A program made the translations under genes and the position numbers. This document shows, piece by piece, positions 28,411 to 37,062 of a stretch of DNA of 64,000 nucleotides (position 1 is its first letter; each line of letters starts with the position of its first letter). A model generated the notes under the pieces. That model was not told the origin of the DNA and searched no databases. It saw only the letters and a list, made by a program, of their open reading frames with translations. Origin of the DNA: Mesopusillimonas faecipullorum (GTDB lineage: Bacteria > Pseudomonadota > Gammaproteobacteria > Burkholderiales > Burkholderiaceae_B); NCBI RefSeq assembly GCF_020539505.1, contig NZ_JACDXW010000001.1:496001-560000 (forward strand). Direction: 5' to 3'.

Positions 28411-30159
28411 TTAATCACCCAGGGCAAGCCCCTCTCGGCGGGGGTCCGCGCCCCCTTGCAAGCCCTGTGGGGTAAGCATGACGCCATGCAAGCCACTAGG
28501 CAGCTCGTGCACGCATATCTCATGACCCCGCTCACGCAATGGCTGGGCCAAGCTTCCCAACACCGTACCGGCTTCCAGTTCGGTGCAAGCATTACGACTG
28601 CCGAAATGCGGCAAAGCAATTGCTTGCTGTATGTCCAAGCCCCAGTCCAGCACGCCGACCAGCGCCTGAGCCACGAAATTGACGATAGCGGTACCACCCG
28701 GTGCGCCAAGCGCCACGACAGGCTGATCGTGGCGAAAGACCATGGTGGGCGACATGGCGCTGCGCGGCCGCTTGCCGGGCTCAACACGATTGGCCACCCA
28801 TTTTCCCTGTGCGTCACGAGGCACGCGGGAAAAATCCGTCAGCTCATTGTTCAATAAAAAACCACGCACGAAGATCTTGCTGCCAAAGGCCGCCTCTATG
28901 CTGGTGGTCATGGTGACCACATTCCCTTGGTCATCCACTGCCACCAGATGACTGGTGGAGGGTTGGACAGACTCCTGACCCCGCCCCCAATCGGGCCCAC
29001 TCTTTAACGGCTTACCCGGCTCGGCAACTCCCAAACTTAGCTCAGGCTGTATCAGCGCGGCGCGCGCCCTAAGATAGACCGGGTCCATCAAAGCTTGGGT
29101 TGGCACGTGAACAAAGGCAGGGTCTGCAAGATAGTAGTCACGATCCGCGTAAGCCAAACGACCTGCTTCGGCAAAATAATGTACAGCGTCTACGCTCAAG
29201 GGTGGATATTGGGACATGGGAAAATGCTCCAGAATGCCCAGCAACTGCTGCACCGCCAAGCCGCCGCCGGGCGGCGCCATGCCACATACGCGGTATTCGC
29301 GATAAGGGCCACATATAGGCTCGCGCTCTATGGCGCGATACGCTGCCAAGTCCTCCATGCTTAGGCTGCCTGGGCGCTCATGCGTACGCACAGCCCGGAC
29401 AATGGATTCGGCGATCTCCCCTTCGTACAAGGCGTCTGCTCCCCCAGCCGCCAGTGCACGTAGGCTGGCGGCAAACGCGGGGTTCTTCAAAATATGACCT
29501 ACAGGCCATGCACGACCCTGTTCGTCGAGAAAGTAATCAGCTGCAGCGGCGTGGGCCGCCAAGCCGGACCGGTTCCCCTCGATGGAAAGGTGCAAGCGCG
29601 GTGTGACGGCAAAACCGGACTCAGCCCGACCAATGGCAGGCTCAAAGAGTTCGGCCCATGGCAACACGCCATGGGCGCGATGGGCCATTTCTAGAACACG
29701 CGCCAAGCCGGGCACGCCGACCGCCAAACCACTGTTGACTGCCTGCCCGTAAGTCAAGGGCTTGCCGTCCTTCAGAAACCCATCGGGTGCCGCCCCAGCA
29801 GGCGCACTCTCACGACCGTCGTAGCTGTGTAGCCGGTCTTCCGACTGATCGTAGTAAAGAATGAATGCGCCGCCCCCCAGGCCTGAAGACTGAGGCTCGA
29901 CCAAGTTGAGCATGAGCTGAGCGGCAATAGCGGCATCCATAGCGTCGCCGCCTTTGCGCAACACATCGTAGCCGGCTTGGGTGGCAAGCGGGTGAGCCGC
30001 CGCCATCAGAAAGCGCTGCGCCTGAACCAGTGATTTCTCTGTGCGCCCGCTGCTGCCTTCGGGGTCGGGGTCTGCCCCTTGCGCTGGAATGGCAGCGCAA
30101 AGCAGCGTTAAGGTCAAGGCCAGCAGCGCGGAAAATCTACTTAGCCTTTTGTCTTGCAT
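28411..30159 (-). CDS. ggt: Gamma-glutamyltransferase, periplasmic
   Basis: GGT cleaves glutathione and other gamma-glutamyl compounds, releasing or transferring glutamate. The 582-residue precursor starts with a signal peptide (MQDKRLSRFS then a hydrophobic run to about residue 28) and is expected to self-cleave at the catalytic T402 in PSTSHLVAVDD. R116 in YDGRESAP and the conserved AHPLAT and GGGAFI blocks match the family. The ATG was chosen for the signal peptide; upstream codons in the same frame belong to rnpB. Released glutamate could be taken up by the transporter encoded next in the same direction. Confidence 0.95.
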   Translation of the reverse strand: MQDKRLSRFSALLALTLTLLCAAIPAQGADPDPEGSSGRTEKSLVQAQRFLMAAAHPLATQAGYDVLRKGGDAMDAAIAAQLMLNLVEPQSSGLGGGAFILYYDQSEDRLHSYDGRESAPAGAAPDGFLKDGKPLTYGQAVNSGLAVGVPGLARVLEMAHRAHGVLPWAELFEPAIGRAESGFAVTPRLHLSIEGNRSGLAAHAAAADYFLDEQGRAWPVGHILKNPAFAASLRALAAGGADALYEGEIAESIVRAVRTHERPGSLSMEDLAAYRAIEREPICGPYREYRVCGMAPPGGGLAVQQLLGILEHFPMSQYPPLSVDAVHYFAEAGRLAYADRDYYLADPAFVHVPTQALMDPVYLRARAALIQPELSLGVAEPGKPLKSGPDWGRGQESVQPSTSHLVAVDDQGNVVTMTTSIEAAFGSKIFVRGFLLNNELTDFSRVPRDAQGKWVANRVEPGKRPRSAMSPTMVFRHDQPVVALGAPGGTAIVNFVAQALVGVLDWGLDIQQAIALPHFGSRNACTELEAGTVLGSLAQPLRERGHEICVHELPSGLHGVMLTPQGLQGGADPRREGLALGD

Positions 30160-30200
30160 GAGTAGCAACCCGTTTGACGCACGACGGCAATAATACAAAG

Positions 30201-30603
30201 GCAGGACAAACCTATAGGCCGGATTCTGTACGCCGGGCAAGCCCGGCGGGCAATCATTCCTCTGGGCGCGTCATTGCTGGCGCGCTCTAGCCATCTACCC
30301 GCATGCTTGGGCGGGCCGCCCTGTAAGCCCAAGGGCTTGCGCATGCCTATTTGATGTTGCTCCGGATAGAGGTTACCGCGTTTCACCCTGCTACGCTGCG
30401 TGCTGCAAGCAACACGCGCCGCACGGAAGTGGCCGTGCCAGTGTGCGCCAAGCGCACCCGCGTTGCAGTCTCGTCTCTGTGGCCCTATTCCTCGGTACGG
30501 GCAAGCCCGCGCCGGGCGGCTGTTAGCCGCTATCCCGCCCTGTGGAGTCCGGACCTTCCTCGACGAAAACACGTTCGCCGCGACTGCCCAGCTTGTCCTG
30601 CCC
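30201..30603 (-). ncRNA. rnpB: RNase P catalytic RNA (class A)
   Basis: The minus strand carries the ribozyme that matures tRNA 5' ends. The conserved block gaggaaggtccggactcc (30545-30562) followed by acagggc is the universal CR-I region; agaggaatgattgcc and acagaatccggcctatag near the 3' end are CR-V and the closing P4/P1 part. The terminal arms gcaggacaag (5') and ttgtcctgc (3') pair as helix P1, which sets the ends to within a few nucleotides. Size, about 403 nt, fits class A. Apparent reading frames here are spurious. Confidence 0.95.
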
Positions 30604-30607
30604 GGCC

Positions 30608-30613
30608 ATTGTA
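30608..30613 (-). promoter_or_regulatory. rnpB -10 element
   Basis: TACAAT on the minus strand stands about 6 bp upstream of the predicted RNase P RNA 5' end, the right distance for a -10 box. A recognisable -35 hexamer is not evident. Confidence 0.5.
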
Positions 30614-30697
30614 ACGGACACAAGCCCTGATCCGCCCGACTTCGTCCGCAACCTGCGACAATGGCGTGTTTACAACCGCTTTACTTCTTGCGCTGCG

Positions 30698-32509
30698 ATG
30701 TCATCCATCCTCATTTCTCTTAGCCACGTCCATCTGGCGTACGGCCACAACCCTCTGTTGGACGATGCCGATCTGTCTATACGCACCGGTGAACGCATAG
30801 GGCTGATCGGTCGCAACGGCACTGGCAAGTCGTCGCTACTTAAGATACTGGATGGGCGCGTGCAGCCCGACGATGGCGAAGTCATGCGCTTAGGCGGCTT
30901 GCGAGTCTCCACCGTAGAGCAAGAGCCAGAAATGGACGGCGACCAAACGATATTTGATTGGTTGTGCCAAGGCGCCGAACAAGCCGAAGATTGGGCGCGC
31001 CCCGCCCGCGTTCAAGCCCTGCTCGACGAACTAGGCCTAGACGGCCAATCCAAGATTGCAGGGCTTTCCGGGGGCACGCGCAAGCGCGTGGCACTGGCGC
31101 AAGCCTTGGCTGACGAGCCCGACCTGCTTTTGCTGGATGAGCCCACCAACCATTTAGACCTGGACGCCATACAGTGGCTGGAGCGCAAGCTGCAAACCAT
31201 ACGCTGCAGCTTGCTGCTTATTACCCACGACCGGCAATTCCTTGACTCTGTCACCACGCGCATTGTCGAGCTTGACCGTGGTCAACTGCACAGCTTTCCC
31301 GGCAACTTCAGTGCCTGGCAACAACGCAAGGCAGAATGGCTGGCCGCAGAACAACAGCAGAACGACCGCTTTGACAAACTGCTGGCCCAAGAGGAAGTCT
31401 GGATACGCAAAGGCATAGAAGCCCGGCGTACCCGTAACGAAGGCCGCGTCAGAAGGCTGGAGCAGCTCCGTCGCGAGCGTCAAGCCAGGCTGGATACGCA
31501 AGGCAACGTCAACCTTGCGCTTTCCGAAGGGCAACGCTCGGGCAAGCTGGTCGCCGAACTCAAGGGCGTCAGCCATGCCTTCAGCGACCGCGTTATCGTG
31601 CGCGAGCTTGATTTTCTGCTACAGCGGGGTGACCGCATCGGCCTGATTGGCCCCAATGGTGTGGGCAAAACCACGCTGATCCGTATTTTGCTGGGCCAGC
31701 TCAAGCCTGATGCCGGTGAAGTTCGCCTGGGCACCAATCTAGCGGTAGCGTACTTCGATCAAATGCGCGCGCAACTCGATGACGAGGCCACTGTCGCCGA
31801 CACCATCAGCCCGGGCAGCGAATGGGTCGAAATCGGCGGTCAGCGCAAGCACATCATGCGCTATCTCGAAGATTTTCTGTTTCCACCTGCCCGCGCACAT
31901 TCTCCGGTTCGCAGCCTGTCGGGCGGTGAACGCGCCCGCTTGCAACTGGCACGCCTGTTTGCCCGCCCCGCCAACGTTTTAGTGCTGGACGAGCCCACCA
32001 ACGATCTGGATATTGAAACCCTGGAGCTCCTGGAGTCGCTGCTGCAGGAATACACCGGCACAGTCATTCTGGTCAGCCACGATCGCGCCTTTCTCGATAA
32101 TGTCGTAACCCAGACGCTGGCATGGGAAAGCGAAGGCAACTGGCGGGAATATGTGGGGGGTTATGTGGACTGGTTGGCCCAGCGCCCGAGTGCTGCACCA
32201 AACTCGTCCCTCTCACCCGCTCAGGCAGCCCCCGAGAAAGCGGCCCCAGCCCAGGCCAAGCCCACTGCACCCAAGCAAAATCGCCTGGCCCCCTGGGAAG
32301 CCAAAGAGCTAGACGAGTTGCCGGCTCGCATCACAGCCGTCGAAGAAGAGCAGGCCGCCTTAAGCAATCGCCTGGCGGACGGCAGTCTTTACCGCGACAA
32401 CCCTCAAGAGGTTGAGCGCATCAACATGCAGCTGGCCGAACTTGAAACCCGCATGCAGGCCCTATTTGAGCGTTGGGAGACGCTGGAAGCGAAGCGGCCA
32501 GGCGCTTAA
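30698..32509 (+). CDS. uup: ABC-F ATPase Uup
   Basis: A soluble protein of 603 residues with two ABC domains and no membrane part, the ABC-F layout. Walker A sites are GRNGTGKSS (first domain) and GPNGVGKTT (second); signatures are [12 protein letters not shown] and [12 protein letters not shown]; both Walker B sites read LLDEPTN or VLDEPTN. After the second domain comes a flexible proline/alanine linker and a C-terminal coiled coil ([14 protein letters not shown] onward), the arrangement of Uup, which acts on ribosomes or branched DNA and reduces precise transposon excision when present. The ATG at [11 protein letters not shown] fits homologues; upstream codons overlap the divergent rnpB promoter. 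Confidence 0.95.
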   Translation: MSSILISLSHVHLAYGHNPLLDDADLSIRTGERIGLIGRNGTGKSSLLKILDGRVQPDDGEVMRLGGLRVSTVEQEPEMDGDQTIFDWLCQGAEQAEDWARPARVQALLDELGLDGQSKIAGLSGGTRKRVALAQALADEPDLLLLDEPTNHLDLDAIQWLERKLQTIRCSLLLITHDRQFLDSVTTRIVELDRGQLHSFPGNFSAWQQRKAEWLAAEQQQNDRFDKLLAQEEVWIRKGIEARRTRNEGRVRRLEQLRRERQARLDTQGNVNLALSEGQRSGKLVAELKGVSHAFSDRVIVRELDFLLQRGDRIGLIGPNGVGKTTLIRILLGQLKPDAGEVRLGTNLAVAYFDQMRAQLDDEATVADTISPGSEWVEIGGQRKHIMRYLEDFLFPPARAHSPVRSLSGGERARLQLARLFARPANVLVLDEPTNDLDIETLELLESLLQEYTGTVILVSHDRAFLDNVVTQTLAWESEGNWREYVGGYVDWLAQRPSAAPNSSLSPAQAAPEKAAPAQAKPTAPKQNRLAPWEAKELDELPARITAVEEEQAALSNRLADGSLYRDNPQEVERINMQLAELETRMQALFERWETLEAKRPGA

Positions 32510-33583
32510 CGCCCCCCCTTGCTCGGCCACACGCCAAGCCAGGGATTCGCCTGCCGCCAAAGGAACGACCTGCGTGCCATCGGGCAGAAACAGTGTTTCG
32601 GGTATATCGAAGCCGCTTTTTTCCAGTGTCAGGGTAGCTTCGTTGGCAGGTAGACCATAGAACGCCGGCCCATTCAGGCTGGCGAATGCCTCTAGCTTAT
32701 GCAGAGCCCCCGCGGCCTCGAAGGCTGCGGCATAAAGCTGCATGGCGTGCAAAGCCGTGTAACAGCCTGCGCAACCACAGGCATGCTCTTTAAGGCCTTT
32801 TACGTGCGGCGCGCTGTCGGTCCCCAGAAAAAACCGGCTATTTCCGCTGGTGGCAGCCTCTACCAAGGCAAGGCGATGGACCTCGCGCTTGAGCACAGGC
32901 AAACAATACCAGTGCGGACGCAAGCCGCCCTGAAAAAGGGCATTGCGGTTGTACAACAGGTGATGCGCCGTAATCGTTGCCGCGACAGGCCCTTCGGCCT
33001 GCATCACATAATCGACGCCATCTTTGGTGGTCAGGTGTTCGAAAACCACTTTCAGCGCTGGATAGGCCTGGCGCAGCGGTTGCATGACACGCTCGATGAA
33101 GACGGCCTCGCGATCGAACACGTCGATAGCGGGGTCTGTGACCTCTCCATGTACCAGCAAAGGCATGTCGTGCCTTTGCATGGCCTCAAGCACGGCTCCG
33201 CAATGGCGCAACAGATCTGTGACACCCGCGTCGGAATTGGTGGTGGCGCCGGCTGGGTATAGCTTCACACCATGGACAAAACCAGACTCACGCGCCCGCT
33301 TGATTTCATCGGGCGCAGTATTGTCGGTGAGATACAGCGTCATGAGCGGCTCAAAAGAGCCCTCGGGTAAACCCGCTTGGTACAGCGCCGTCAGGATGCG
33401 TTCACGATAGGCGCCGGCCTGAGCCGTGTCGGTGACCGGCGGTTTAAGGTTGGGCATGATGATAGCGCGCCCGAACTGCCGGGCCGTGTCGGCCACGACA
33501 GCCGCCAGCATATCGCCGTCACGCAAGTGCAAATGCCAGTCATCGGGCCGGCGGATAGTCAGCGAAGTAGGGGAAGTGTTCAT
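32462..33583 (-). CDS. pyrC: Dihydroorotase PyrC
   Basis: PyrC closes carbamoyl-aspartate to dihydroorotate in pyrimidine synthesis. The 373-residue enzyme (type II, E. coli-like) has the metal motif WHLHLRDG (H17, H19), the [17 protein letters not shown] segment with the carbamylated lysine, and the LGTDSAPH aspartate motif. It continues about 20 residues past the usual end near GESLAWRV, and this tail lies on the opposite strand of the 3' end of uup: the two convergent frames overlap by 48 nt. The ATG at [10 protein letters not shown] matches the family start. Confidence 0.97.
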   Translation of the reverse strand: MNTSPTSLTIRRPDDWHLHLRDGDMLAAVVADTARQFGRAIIMPNLKPPVTDTAQAGAYRERILTALYQAGLPEGSFEPLMTLYLTDNTAPDEIKRARESGFVHGVKLYPAGATTNSDAGVTDLLRHCGAVLEAMQRHDMPLLVHGEVTDPAIDVFDREAVFIERVMQPLRQAYPALKVVFEHLTTKDGVDYVMQAEGPVAATITAHHLLYNRNALFQGGLRPHWYCLPVLKREVHRLALVEAATSGNSRFFLGTDSAPHVKGLKEHACGCAGCYTALHAMQLYAAAFEAAGALHKLEAFASLNGPAFYGLPANEATLTLEKSGFDIPETLFLPDGTQVVPLAAGESLAWRVAEQGGALSAWPLRFQRLPTLK

Positions 33584-33791
33584 ACGATGCGCAAACCATA
33601 TAAAAAAATTCGGCACACACGGCAGCGCTTCCTTGCTTGCTGCCGAACGCACCCAGATAACGCATATTACCGCGTCCCGGCAACCCAACCTCTGGCCAGG
33701 GGCAGCGTCTCATAGGGAAAAACCGCTTGGTCTTTGTCGATATCTCAAGTTATGCTCCGGTTTACGACTTAACTGAATGGAGCTCAACCAA

Positions 33792-34064
33792 ATGGCAACT
33801 GCAGCCAAGCCCGCACGTAAACCCAACGCGGCGTTCATGAAACCCCTTAAGCCCAGCGCCACGCTGGCAGCCGTAATTGGTGCCGATCCGCTCCCACGCA
33901 CCGAAGTCACTAAGAAAATCTGGGAATACATCAAGGCCCACGACCTGCAAGATCCTGCAAACCGCCGCAATATCAACGCTGACGACAAGCTGCGTCCGCT
34001 GTTCGGCAAAGATCAGGTTTCCATGTTCGAACTGACCAAACTCGTCAGCCAGCATCTTAGCTAA
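33792..34064 (+). CDS. Small SWIB/MDM2-domain protein
   Basis: A 90-residue protein almost entirely made of a SWIB domain (PLPRTEVTKKIWEYIKAHDLQDPANRRNI and DDKLRPLFGKDQVSMFELTKLVSQHL) preceded by a basic tail (ATAAKPARKPNAAF). SWIB domains are known in eukaryotic chromatin remodelling complexes and in chlamydiae; free-standing bacterial copies have no settled function, and a DNA-associated role is inferred only from the fold and basic tail. The start is the ATG 9 nt after GGAG, five codons inside the longest frame. A strong bidirectional terminator follows. Confidence 0.92.
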   Translation: MATAAKPARKPNAAFMKPLKPSATLAAVIGADPLPRTEVTKKIWEYIKAHDLQDPANRRNINADDKLRPLFGKDQVSMFELTKLVSQHLS

Positions 34065-34081
34065 GGCTAAATGCCACATAC

Positions 34082-34114
34082 AAAAAAACGCTGGTGCAAA
34101 TACCAGCGTTTTTT
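34082..34114 (+). terminator. Bidirectional terminator between the SWIB gene and the DUF4870-like gene
   Basis: The stem acgctggt / accagcgt (8 bp, 6-nt loop gcaaat) is flanked by seven A residues on one side and five or more T residues on the other, so it can terminate the converging transcripts from both strands. Confidence 0.92.
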
Positions 34115-34163
34115 GTTTGTGGTGACATCTGCGTAGGGCAGCTTAAAAGCTACCCTGTTGGTG

Positions 34164-34535
34164 TCAGTCTTGGATAGGTGAAGGCGTACGGCCTTCGAAA
34201 AGCGCCAGCCAGCCACGTGCAATGCGATACAACAGCCACACAAGCACCACCAAGCCGGTTAGCCAACCTATGAAGATATAGGTGGCCAGAGCGCTTAAGC
34301 CCCCCCACAACAGCCCCCACCAGAAAGTCATGATGAGCCAATCGAAGTGGCGGGCATACACGGTACCCGCGGCATCGGCTCGTTTCATGTAGGCCAACAC
34401 AATTGCGGCCAATACAGCCAAACCAAACAGGCCGCCGGAAATCAGGCCCAAAGCAAACAAACCATACATAACATGCGCCAACTTGCGCAGGTTCAGGTCG
34501 CCGCCAGTGGTCTCTTGTAGCTGATCGTCTGTCAT
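34164..34535 (-). CDS. Small inner-membrane protein, DUF4870-like
   Basis: The 123-residue product has a polar N terminus (MTDDQLQETTGGDLNL) and three or four hydrophobic helices, including LAHVMYGLFALGLISGGLFGLAVLAAIVLAYMKR and the W-rich IMTFWWGLLWGGLSALATYIFIGWLTGLVVLVWLLYRI. The HVMYGLFA / AYMKRADAAGTVYARHFDWLI pattern resembles the DUF4870/Tic20-like family of unknown function. The ATG is preceded by GAGGGG; an earlier ATG 16 codons upstream lacks support. It shares a terminator with the convergent SWIB gene. Confidence 0.8.
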   Translation of the reverse strand: MTDDQLQETTGGDLNLRKLAHVMYGLFALGLISGGLFGLAVLAAIVLAYMKRADAAGTVYARHFDWLIMTFWWGLLWGGLSALATYIFIGWLTGLVVLVWLLYRIARGWLALFEGRTPSPIQD

Positions 34536-34635
34536 ACACCCCTCATCCAACAGTTTGCCTGGCACCCACATGAAACCGGACATGGCATCTTGCAGAGCCC
34601 TCTAAATATATACGTATTCTATGCAACAACCCATT

Positions 34636-36141
34636 TTAACGGTTTTTCCCCAGCTCCCCCGCTGAAAGCCGGCTCAAACCCTTATACCTGTACCAGGCAT
34701 AAGCGCCCGCCAATAAATACATCAGGACGGACATGGCCAAGGTCGCGAAATAGCCATTGTCAAACGCCAGCCTAGCCTGTTCAAGCACAACAGCGGCCAA
34801 CTCGGCGGGAAGGCTCTCGGCCACGGCCAGCGCTTCATCCAGACTGTCACGTACCTGCACGGACTCGGGGACGCCTTGGGGCAAGCGCAGCGTTAAGCTG
34901 TATAGCGCCGACGCCACGGTACCGAACAAAGTAATGCCGATGGCGCCCCCCAATTCGTAAGAGACCTCTTCAACCGATGCCGCCACCCCTGCTCGCTCAG
35001 GCGGGGCGCCCATCATGATGCTGTGGGAAGCGGCTGTCATGGTTGCCCCCAATCCAGCCCCCAACACCAATAGCCACACTTGCTGAACCCACACCGGTAA
35101 TCCCAGGCTCCAGATGTAGCCGCCCAAACCCGCCGCACAGATCAACTGCGCCCACACCAACAAACGCAACCCCCCTACCGCGGGCAAGAGCCGGCCGGCA
35201 AGAGGGCCGGAAACAAATGAAGCCAGAGGCAAAGGCAGCAAGTACATCGCGGCTTGCAAGGGCGAATAATCCAGCACCAACTGCAAACGCTGTGTAAACA
35301 TGAGCTCCATGCCCACCAGGCCGGCAGCCGCAACCAATGCAGCGATGACCGCACAATTGAACAGCGGCATGCGGAACAGGGATAAGTCGAGCATGGGGTC
35401 TGCTTGACGTCGCTGCGCACGCACAAACCAGGCCAGGCAGGCTACACCCACCCCAAGGGCCAACAAGACCGACACCAAAGACGGGCTGGGCTGTGCCAAA
35501 GACTTGATGCCATGCGCCAACCCTATCAGGCCTATCATTACCAGCAAGGAGCCTTTCCAATCCCAGCGTCTCGACAAATCGCCAGGTAATGACGGTATCA
35601 AGCGCCATGCCAACAGCCAGGCCACGACCACAATGGGCACGTTGATCAGAAACACCGAGCCCCACCAGAAATACTCAAGCAACAGCCCGCCGACAATAGG
35701 CCCCAAGGCGGCTCCGCCCGAGGCCACCGCAGCCCAAATTCCAATGGCCAAAGCCCGCTCACCATCATCCTCAAACACCAATCTGATGATAGACAGGGTG
35801 GAGGGCATCATCATTGCCGCCCCTATGGCCAACAAGGCCCTGGCTCCGATCAATGTGGAAGCGGAAGGCGAAAACGCAGCAAATAGAGACGCGCATCCGA
35901 ACACCACCAAGCCCCAGCAAAAAAGACGCTTATGACCGAGCCGGTCTCCCAGCGCGCCAGCCCCCAGAAGCAAGCCCGACACCACCAAACCATAGGCATT
36001 GATGATCCATAGCTTTTCGGAAGCCGTGGCATGCAGATCGTGAGTCAGCCTAGGCAAGGCCGTATACAACACCGTCATGTCTATGACGATGAGCAGCAAG
36101 GCGCTTGAAACCACGGCAAGAATCCACCAACGTTCACGCAT
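34636..36141 (-). CDS. MFS drug efflux transporter, DHA2 family (SmvA/QacA-like)
   Basis: A 501-residue proton-driven antiporter with about 14 transmembrane helices, the DHA2 layout. The early acidic motif VIDMTVLYTALPRL and the loop GALGDRLGHKRLF (motif A) are clear, as is GGAALGPIVGGLLLEYFWWGSVFLINVP (motif C and the following helix). SmvA and QacA export quaternary ammonium biocides and dyes; the exact substrates cannot be read from sequence. Its start overlaps the end of mtfA by 8 nt, so the two are probably co-transcribed. Confidence 0.9.
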   Translation of the reverse strand: MRERWWILAVVSSALLLIVIDMTVLYTALPRLTHDLHATASEKLWIINAYGLVVSGLLLGAGALGDRLGHKRLFCWGLVVFGCASLFAAFSPSASTLIGARALLAIGAAMMMPSTLSIIRLVFEDDGERALAIGIWAAVASGGAALGPIVGGLLLEYFWWGSVFLINVPIVVVAWLLAWRLIPSLPGDLSRRWDWKGSLLVMIGLIGLAHGIKSLAQPSPSLVSVLLALGVGVACLAWFVRAQRRQADPMLDLSLFRMPLFNCAVIAALVAAAGLVGMELMFTQRLQLVLDYSPLQAAMYLLPLPLASFVSGPLAGRLLPAVGGLRLLVWAQLICAAGLGGYIWSLGLPVWVQQVWLLVLGAGLGATMTAASHSIMMGAPPERAGVAASVEEVSYELGGAIGITLFGTVASALYSLTLRLPQGVPESVQVRDSLDEALAVAESLPAELAAVVLEQARLAFDNGYFATLAMSVLMYLLAGAYAWYRYKGLSRLSAGELGKNR

Positions 36142-37003
36142 GCTCAGACCTATCAGTCACTGGAATTACGCGGTGTAGCCGTTCAAGCGGATCTTGCCGG
36201 TAATAACGCGCCAGCAAGATATACCAAGCGGGGTAATGCTTGGCCAAAGGGGCAGGATCAATGAAAAACGATTCGGAACTGACAGCAAAAAACTCCGCCT
36301 CATTGCTGGCAGCGTAAGGGTCCAAGGGCAACTCGTCGAACCACGGCGCAGCTTGTTCAGACTCAGGGTCAATATCGGCGGGAATACTGTCTTCGATTGC
36401 GGACAGCCAAGCATCGAAGTTCTCCAGAGCGGCTTCCAGGGTGTGTTGCCAGGTCCGCGACGTAATCCCGCTACCATACAGATTAGGTACGCCCTCGGGG
36501 CCTTCGGCCTGCAAGTCCAGCTTGTGGGCGAACTCGTGGATCACCACATTCATGGAACTGGTGTCGGCTGCGTCCACAGCCTCCCAAGACAAGACCACTG
36601 GCCCACCTTCCCAGGACTCGCCGCTGGCCTGCTCAAGATAATCGTGAACCACACCGCTCTCCTCGACCTGCTGACGTCGAATCAGAAACTCACCGGGATA
36701 CACGATGATCTCAGTCCAGCCTTCGTAAAGCCGAACGTCTAGTTCCAGTATGGGTAAAGCCGCCTGCAAGGCGATGGAAAGCGCAACGTCCTCAGTGACT
36801 TCGAAGCCCTGCACGCCGGTAAAAGTTTTGCTGGCAAGCAGCCACGCCGCCCTATGCTGCAACGCCTGTATTTCGGCGGGTGTCAGGGCAGCCAGAAAGG
36901 GCAAGCGCTGTATGGCAAGCTGCCAGGCCTGAGGCGCAATATCGGCCAATACACGCTCGACCGCGCGTGCCTTTGCCCCTTTGCCAGCCAGCCATCTGAA
37001 CAT
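36134..37003 (-). CDS. mtfA: Zinc-dependent peptidase MtfA (M90)
   Basis: MtfA is a cytosolic zinc peptidase that in E. coli binds the regulator Mlc and so influences glucose uptake. The 289-residue protein has the HEFAH zinc site (H156, E157, H160) followed by KLD, and the downstream NEAEFFAVSSE segment with the third ligand. ASKTFTGVQGFEVTEDVALSIALQAALPIL is the typical family block. Length is close to the usual 265. It overlaps the following efflux gene by 8 nt. Confidence 0.92.
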   Translation of the reverse strand: MFRWLAGKGAKARAVERVLADIAPQAWQLAIQRLPFLAALTPAEIQALQHRAAWLLASKTFTGVQGFEVTEDVALSIALQAALPILELDVRLYEGWTEIIVYPGEFLIRRQQVEESGVVHDYLEQASGESWEGGPVVLSWEAVDAADTSSMNVVIHEFAHKLDLQAEGPEGVPNLYGSGITSRTWQHTLEAALENFDAWLSAIEDSIPADIDPESEQAAPWFDELPLDPYAASNEAEFFAVSSESFFIDPAPLAKHYPAWYILLARYYRQDPLERLHRVIPVTDRSEHA

Positions 37004-37062
37004 AAGCCTTACGTCTTGATTATGAGGAACGGAACAGCGCCGCCAATGTTAGCACGCAGTAT

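Noticed and set aside
30141-30630. Open frames in both directions between ggt and uup
   Set aside because: They lie inside RNase P RNA, whose conserved blocks and P1 pairing are clear; the frames show no protein family features.
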